Shown here piece by piece: positions 5,482-9,638 of a DNA stretch of 9,638 bases. The notes below the pieces were generated by a model. The model was not told the DNA's origin. It saw only the letters and a list, made by a program, of their open reading frames with translations, and ran no database searches. How positions within the stretch are numbered: position 1 is the first letter of the stretch; each line of letters begins with the position of its first letter. Both the position numbers and the translations under genes were made by a program. Source of the stretch: an uncultured Sulfurovum sp. (lineage in GTDB: Bacteria > Campylobacterota > Campylobacteria > Campylobacterales > Sulfurovaceae); contig CAMZLC010000156.1 of the NCBI GenBank assembly GCA_947311605.1, positions 1 through 9,638 on the forward strand, written 5' to 3'.

Positions 5482-7983
5482 TTATTCCAATCCTAAATCT
5501 AAATTATTCTGCGCTTCTTCGCCGAGCATCTCAGGCTCTTCCGCCTCCTCTTTGGGGCACTTGGCGATACTGACGACTTTGTCTTTGGCTTCGACATTGA
5601 CTGTTTTGACGCCAGAGGTGTTTCTACCGGCTTTTCTGATCGACTGCATATCTACACGGATCATCTTGCCGATACTGGTCAGACACATGAGGTCCTTGTC
5701 GTCCTCCACAAACACCACACCTACCACATTGCCTGTTTTGGGTGTGAGTTTCATGGCGATCACGCCTTTGCCTGCACGACTCTGCTCTCTGTATTCGGAG
5801 GCTTCCGTACGCTTGCTGAGCCCTTTTTCGCTGACGATAAGGATCTCATCTCCCTCATTCTCAATGACGGCGGAGCCGGTGACATAGTCGCCCTCGATCT
5901 TAAATTTGATTGCGGTCACACCTCGCGACACCCTGCCGATTTCCCGTGCATCAGAGACCTTGAATCGGATACACTGACCCATCTTGGTCGCCACGAAGAG
6001 CCACTGGGCCTCTGGCTTGACGATACGTGCCTCTACGATCTCATCCTCTTCATCCAGGTTGATCGCTCTGACACCGTTGCTTCGGATATTGCTGTATTCG
6101 CTAAGCTTGGTACGCTTGACGATACCGTTTTTGGTAAAGAATACCAAGCCTTTGTTGTCATCGAAATCCGTTGTGGGGATGATGGACATGATCTTCTCGT
6201 CAGGCTGCAGGTTGATCAGGTTGACCACTGCTTTGCCTTTGGCGGATCTAGAGCCCTCCGGGATACGATAGACCTTGAGCCAATAGAGATGCCCTCTGTC
6301 AGTGACAAACATCAGTGTATCATGGGTGTTGGAGATGAAGAAACGCTCGATAAAGTCATCCTCATAGGTGGTCACGGCTGTTTTGCCCTTGCCACCTCTG
6401 CGCTGCTTCTCGTACTGCTTGACCGGTACACGCTTGATATAGCCTCTATGAGTGATGGTCACGACCATCGGCTCATTAGGGATCAGATCCTCGATATCGA
6501 TATCATCATAGTCATCTACGATTTCGGTACGACGATCCTGTGAGAACATCTCTTTGGTCTCTACGAGCTCATCACGGATGATGGAAATGATCTTTTTCTC
6601 GCTCTTAAGGATGGCTTCGAGCTTGGCGATGGTCTTGAGTAGTTCTCTGAGTTCATTCTCGATCTTCTCGATCTCCAGACCTGTCAGCCGTCTCAGTCTC
6701 ATCTCTAGGATCGCTTTGGCCTGGATCTCGGAGAGACTGAATCGTGTCATGAGATTCTCTCTGGCATCCTGATCGTCAGAGGAGGCACGGATGATCTTGA
6801 TCACTTCATCGATATTGTCTACAGCGATCTTGAGACCTTCTAGGATATGGGCTCTGGCTCTGGCTTTCTCCAGATCAAAGATCGTGCGTCGAATGATGAC
6901 AGTCTTTCTATGATTGAGGAAAAGCTCCATCAGTTCCATCAGGTTGAAGACTTTGGGTTCTTTGTTGACGATCGCCAGCATAATGATACCAAAAGTGGTC
7001 TGCATCTGCGTGGATTTGAAGAGGTTGTTGAGCACGATCTCGCTCATGGCATCACGCTTGAGCTCCATCACGACACGGATACCCTCCCTGTCAGACTCAT
7101 CCCTGATCTCAGAAATCCCCTCTATATGCTTGTCGCGTACAAGCTGTGCAGTATTCTCGATTAGACGAGACTTGTTGACCTGAAAAGGCAGTTCATCGAT
7201 CACGATGACCTCTCTGTTACCTTTTTGCTCAATATGTGTTTTGGCTCTGACTTTGATCCGTCCGCGGCCTGTAGTATAGGCATCGGTGATCCCTTTGCGT
7301 CCAAAGATCACGCCGCCCGTAGGAAAGTCAGGCCCCTTGATGGCACCCATCAGGTCCTCGATCGTTGCAGTATCATCATCGATACGGATCAGTAGCGCAT
7401 CGATCAGTTCATCCATTCTGTGTGGAGGGATATTGGTCGCCATACCGACGGCGATACCGCTAGAGCCATTAAGCAGCAGGTTGGGGATGCGACTGGGGAG
7501 CACATCAGGCTCACTCATACTATCATCGTAGTTTGGTACATAATCCACTGTATCTTTTTCAAGGTCGCGTAGCAACTCTTCTGCGATTTTGGTCATGCGT
7601 GCTTCGGTGTATCGCATCGCAGCAGCATTGTCACCGTCAATTGAGCCAAAGTTCCCTTGTCCGTCTACCAGAGGTGCACGCATGGAAAAATCCTGTGCCA
7701 TACGTACCAGAGCGTCATAGACTGCTGTATCACCATGGGGATGGTATTTACCGATGACATCTCCTACGATACGGGCAGACTTCTTATAGGCTGCACGGTG
7801 GCTGAGATTGAGCTCATTCATCGCATAGAGGATGCGTCTGTGCACAGGCTTGAGCCCATCTCTGGCATCAGGCAGTGCACGCCCGATAATAACGCTCATG
7901 GAATAGTCCAGATAACTGGCTCTGATACTGTCTTCGATCAGTACCTCGCCTACATTGTCATTGTTCTCAAATAGATCGCTCAT
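5482..7983 (-). CDS. gyrA: DNA gyrase subunit A
   Basis: Breaks and rejoins DNA in the A2B2 gyrase that introduces negative supercoils. 833 residues, full length. The winged-helix/tower part holds the quinolone pocket KYHPHGDTAVYD (79-90) and the catalytic Tyr125 in AAMRYTEARM. The long coiled-coil arm lies around 360-480. The GyrA box QRRGGKG (527-533) opens the carboxyl-terminal DNA-wrapping beta-pinwheel, distinguishing gyrase from topoisomerase IV ParC. An acidic tail (EEAEEPEMLGEEAQ) ends the protein. Positions 86 and 90 are Thr and Asp, matching quinolone-sensitive Campylobacter. The ATG at 7983 has AAGGAG (7993-7988) just upstream. A promoter and leader hairpin precede the gene; asd follows after 6 bases. 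Confidence 0.98.
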   Translation of the reverse strand: MSDLFENNDNVGEVLIEDSIRASYLDYSMSVIIGRALPDARDGLKPVHRRILYAMNELNLSHRAAYKKSARIVGDVIGKYHPHGDTAVYDALVRMAQDFSMRAPLVDGQGNFGSIDGDNAAAMRYTEARMTKIAEELLRDLEKDTVDYVPNYDDSMSEPDVLPSRIPNLLLNGSSGIAVGMATNIPPHRMDELIDALLIRIDDDTATIEDLMGAIKGPDFPTGGVIFGRKGITDAYTTGRGRIKVRAKTHIEQKGNREVIVIDELPFQVNKSRLIENTAQLVRDKHIEGISEIRDESDREGIRVVMELKRDAMSEIVLNNLFKSTQMQTTFGIIMLAIVNKEPKVFNLMELMELFLNHRKTVIIRRTIFDLEKARARAHILEGLKIAVDNIDEVIKIIRASSDDQDARENLMTRFSLSEIQAKAILEMRLRRLTGLEIEKIENELRELLKTIAKLEAILKSEKKIISIIRDELVETKEMFSQDRRTEIVDDYDDIDIEDLIPNEPMVVTITHRGYIKRVPVKQYEKQRRGGKGKTAVTTYEDDFIERFFISNTHDTLMFVTDRGHLYWLKVYRIPEGSRSAKGKAVVNLINLQPDEKIMSIIPTTDFDDNKGLVFFTKNGIVKRTKLSEYSNIRSNGVRAINLDEEDEIVEARIVKPEAQWLFVATKMGQCIRFKVSDAREIGRVSRGVTAIKFKIEGDYVTGSAVIENEGDEILIVSEKGLSKRTEASEYREQSRAGKGVIAMKLTPKTGNVVGVVFVEDDKDLMCLTSIGKMIRVDMQSIRKAGRNTSGVKTVNVEAKDKVVSIAKCPKEEAEEPEMLGEEAQNNLDLGLE

Positions 7984-8000
7984 GTCGCTCCTTGAAATGA

Positions 8001-8027
8001 TGATTCATGCACCGCTGGCATAAATCA
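8001..8027 (-). promoter_or_regulatory. Hairpin in the gyrA mRNA leader
   Basis: On the minus strand TGATTTATGC (8027-8018) and GCATGAATCA (8010-8001) can pair over ten positions around a 7-base loop CAGCGGT. The one non-Watson-Crick position is a U-G pair in the gyrA sense RNA but an A-C mismatch on the other strand, so the structure favours the gyrA transcript. It lies between the inferred transcription start (~8034) and the AAGGAG ribosome site (7993-7988). It is not followed by a T-run in either direction, which argues against a terminator. A role in gyrA mRNA stability or translation is inferred. Confidence 0.5.
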
Positions 8028-8040
8028 AAAAATAAGAAGG

Positions 8041-8046
8041 ATTATA
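8041..8046 (-). promoter_or_regulatory. gyrA promoter -10 box
   Basis: The minus strand reads TTTGGATATAATCC with a perfect TATAAT preceded by G-A, matching the GnTATAAT form favoured by the main sigma factor of Campylobacterota. No good -35 hexamer is evident, as is usual in this group. It sits just after the tcdA stop and would start transcription near 8034, giving a leader of about 50 bases before the gyrA ATG. Confidence 0.7.
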
Positions 8047-8068
8047 TCCAAACTCATCTAAAAAATGG

Positions 8069-8710
8069 CTACTTTGATGCCAAAATTCTTTTGATGGTCT
8101 CCGAACAGAGTGTGAGCCCAAAAGCCCCAGTCACTCCCACGAAAGAGCCTTTCTCTTTGCATTTTGCCTGCTCAGACGAAAAGACCACGGTAAAATTTCT
8201 GTCAAATTTGGCTTTTTTGAGTTCGTTTCGTATCTTGCGGGCCAGTGCGTCTCCGTGGCTTTTCCAGATAGAACCCACTTCGATCTTGCTGCTGTCATAG
8301 CGCTTGGCGGATCCCAGTGACATGAGAAGTTTTTTGTACTCTCTCTTTGCCAGTTCTATCTTGACTCTGCTGGTATCGGCTGCATCGATGATCAGATCAT
8401 AGGGGGCAAAATCAAAGGTTTCCAGCCACGCCAGATCCATCTGCTGATGGATTACCCTGATGCCGGGATAGAGATCCTGTAGATGCTCTGTTTTGCGTAC
8501 GCCTACGGCCTCTGAGCCTATCTGTCGGTTCTGATTGGTGATGTCGTAATGGTCGTAGTCCAGGATCGTGATCTGCCCCACACCGCTGCGATAGAGGCAG
8601 TCCAGGGCGTAGCTGCCCACACCGCCTACACCCAGAATGATCACCGATGCCGCCTGAAGTTTGGCGAAATCCTCCTCGCCAAAGAGCATGCGGCAGCGCT
8701 CAAACCGCAT
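8069..8710 (-). CDS. tcdA: tRNA threonylcarbamoyladenosine dehydratase (ThiF/E1-like, TcdA)
   Basis: An E1-like enzyme that uses ATP to cyclise t6A at tRNA position 37 to ct6A. 213 residues from the chosen ATG. The Rossmann ATP-binding motif is GVGGVGS (27-33) followed by LYRSGVGQITILDYD (39-53). The E1-family TNQNRQIGS lies at 58-66 and DLIIDAADT is the conserved Asp strand. The GSFVGVTGAFGL region near the end matches the TcdA-type carboxyl part. I chose the ATG at 8710, which overlaps the surE TGA stop by one base (TGATG); a GTG three codons earlier (8719) is possible but would overlap surE by 10 bases. It is shorter than the E. coli protein (about 270 residues), lacking most of the extra carboxyl tail. 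A different ThiF-family adenylyltransferase is a less likely alternative. Confidence 0.88.
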   Translation of the reverse strand: MRFERCRMLFGEEDFAKLQAASVIILGVGGVGSYALDCLYRSGVGQITILDYDHYDITNQNRQIGSEAVGVRKTEHLQDLYPGIRVIHQQMDLAWLETFDFAPYDLIIDAADTSRVKIELAKREYKKLLMSLGSAKRYDSSKIEVGSIWKSHGDALARKIRNELKKAKFDRNFTVVFSSEQAKCKEKGSFVGVTGAFGLTLCSETIKRILASK

Positions 8711-9492
8711 CAGAGCCACGCCCCCAGTGCCTCGATATCTTCATAGCTTGTCATGTCCAGCTGTACGGGAGTGATGGAGACATAGCCGTCATTGACTGCT
8801 TCAAAATCCGTGGTGTGCCCTCTGGTCTCCAGCCAACCCAGCTCTGGCAGTCCGATCCAGTAGTACTCTTTGCCCCGTGGATTGTGGTGCACCTCTGCAT
8901 GGTGGCCGTAGAGACGATTGCCCGCACGCGTGACTTTGAAGCCTCTGCAGGCCTCAGGGGGAAGCGGAGGGATATTGACATTGAGAAAACGCCTGGAAGG
9001 AAGAGGGAAGGAGCCACGCAAAATCTTCTCTGCCAGGGTGGCGATGCGTGCCTGAGCCAGTGCATAGCCGTGCTCCTCGATGCTCTTTCCGTGCTCTGCA
9101 TAGACTTGAGAGACAGCGATAGCGGGAATACCCTGCAGTACTGCCTCCATGGCACCGGCAGCGGTACCGGAATAGGTGATATCCTCCCCCATATTGGAAC
9201 CAATATTGATACCAGAAATCACCAAGTCAGGTTTGTTTGCTTTGAAAAGCTTGTTGAGTGCGAGAAAAATACAGTCTGTGGGAGTGCCGTCATCCAGCTT
9301 GTAAAAGTGCTCCTCCAGCTGGATGAAATGCAGAGGGCGGGTTAGTGTCAGAGAGTGTCCTGATGCGGACTTCTCTATCGTAGGTGCGACGACGGTCACC
9401 TCGGCAATAGGCGCAAGAGCCTCCCTGAGCGCAAGCAATCCTTCTGACTCAAAGCCGTCATCATTGGTGATAAGAATATGTTTTTTGGACAT
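8710..9492 (-). CDS. surE: 5'/3'-nucleotidase SurE
   Basis: Metal-dependent survival phosphatase that removes phosphate from nucleoside monophosphates and possibly short polyphosphate. 260 residues, usual length. The amino-terminal metal site is ITNDDGFESEGL with Asp11 and Asp12. Ser42 is in KSASGHSLT and the metal-binding Asn96 in SGINIGSNMGEDITYSGTAAGA (93-114), the most conserved stretch of the family. I chose the ATG at 9492 (MSKKHILITNDDG) rather than one ten codons earlier, because GAGGA (9503-9499) stands at the right distance and the upstream extension would overlap the promoter. tcdA follows with a one-base stop/start overlap. Confidence 0.95.
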   Translation of the reverse strand: MSKKHILITNDDGFESEGLLALREALAPIAEVTVVAPTIEKSASGHSLTLTRPLHFIQLEEHFYKLDDGTPTDCIFLALNKLFKANKPDLVISGINIGSNMGEDITYSGTAAGAMEAVLQGIPAIAVSQVYAEHGKSIEEHGYALAQARIATLAEKILRGSFPLPSRRFLNVNIPPLPPEACRGFKVTRAGNRLYGHHAEVHHNPRGKEYYWIGLPELGWLETRGHTTDFEAVNDGYVSITPVQLDMTSYEDIEALGAWL

Positions 9493-9521
9493 CTGTTTTC
9501 CTCTTGGTATAGATCGATGCA

Positions 9522-9527
9522 ATTATA
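9522..9527 (-). promoter_or_regulatory. surE promoter -10 box
   Basis: The minus strand reads AGCTATAAT: a perfect TATAAT with G at the GnTATAAT position. It lies 30 bases upstream of the chosen surE ATG, so transcription would begin near 9515 with a leader of about 23 bases including the GAGGA ribosome site. No convincing -35 hexamer. It lies back to back with the greA promoter. Confidence 0.65.
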
Positions 9528-9535
9528 GCTATATT

Positions 9536-9544
9536 TGGTATAAT
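9536..9544 (+). promoter_or_regulatory. greA promoter, extended -10 box
   Basis: TGGTATAAT is a perfect TATAAT with an upstream TG, i.e. an extended -10 that needs little -35 contact. It follows a T-rich stretch (ATATTTGG). Transcription would begin near 9551, about 29 bases before the GTG of the downstream gene. Confidence 0.65.
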
Positions 9545-9579
9545 ACACGAAAATATTAATGATTTCAAGGAAAAACACC

Positions 9580-9638
9580 GTGCAAAAAGAGCCTATGCTG
9601 CAAGCGACCTATACCAAACTTTCTATGGAGTTGGAACA
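9580..9638 (+). CDS. greA: Transcription elongation factor GreA, amino-terminal fragment at right edge
   Basis: Only 19 full codons are in the window. Starting at GTG (9580) they read VQKEPMLQATYTKLSMELE. This resembles my recollection of the opening of Campylobacterota GreA proteins (a KEPM motif, then a Tyr-x-Lys-Leu helix and Glu-Leu), where the coiled-coil finger that rescues backtracked RNA polymerase begins. AAGGA (9567-9571) lies 8 bases before the start, and an extended -10 promoter lies upstream. The frame is open to the end of the window. Identity rests on a short stretch and should be treated as likely, not certain. Confidence 0.7.
   Translation, partial: MQKEPMLQATYTKLSMELE

Noticed and set aside
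7261..7760. Quinolone-resistance change in GyrA
   Set aside because: Thr86 and Asp90 are the usual sensitive residues for Campylobacterota; no known resistance substitution is seen.
8647..9345. 232-codon plus-strand open frame opposite surE
   Set aside because: Antisense shadow of surE; Cys/Arg-rich and without a family pattern.
9493..9522. Longer SurE start at 9522
   Set aside because: The ten extra residues would overlap the inferred promoter, and the downstream ATG at 9492 has a good GAGGA and gives the usual family length.

Overview
The window looks like a chromosomal stretch from a Campylobacterota bacterium, plausibly Sulfurovum-like (inferred from protein character; no search was possible). 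The main clues are a GyrA carrying Thr86/Asp90 with its catalytic Tyr at 125, as in Campylobacter, and a GreA amino terminus beginning with the Campylobacterota-like VQKEPM. The promoters also have good -10 boxes and poorly conserved -35 boxes. Apart from greA at the far right edge, every gene is on the minus strand, so transcription runs from right to left.

Right part (about 2838-9638) is a conserved housekeeping block. At the right edge, greA (start only, plus strand) and surE diverge from about 87 bases holding two back-to-back promoters. surE (nucleotidase) is followed by tcdA (tRNA t6A cyclisation), with the stop and start overlapping by one base. After an 85-base gap with a clear promoter and a 5'-leader hairpin comes gyrA (DNA gyrase A). 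It is followed by asd (aspartate-semialdehyde dehydrogenase) after 6 bases, then a UPF0114/YqhA membrane protein and hemE (uroporphyrinogen decarboxylase), the last two joined by TAATG overlaps. A sampled line inside gyrA has 35 G+C in 60 bases.

Left part (1-2808) is AT-rich accessory DNA starting directly behind the hemE stop codon. A 31-bp near-operator palindrome with 13-bp perfect arms precedes four tightly packed minus-strand genes. They are a ribbon-helix-helix-type antitoxin, a PIN-domain (VapC-like) toxin, a 540-residue SMC/ABC-like AAA ATPase, and an HNH nuclease gene that starts at 462 and runs off the left edge. The ATPase-HNH pair resembles the Septu anti-phage system (PtuA/PtuB), also found as the effector pair of type I-A retrons. 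No reverse transcriptase or retron RNA is visible here. Instead a type II toxin-antitoxin pair occupies the head of the operon, with a 1-base overlap between antitoxin and PIN genes and 1 base between the PIN stop and a TTG start of the ATPase.

This TA-plus-PtuAB-like arrangement is the most interesting thing in the window. The TA pair may be the regulatory head, an addiction guard, or a third effector of the defence operon, or it may simply be a neighbour in the same island. The ATPase gene also has a striking internal base-composition mosaic, suggesting recombination between defence ATPases.
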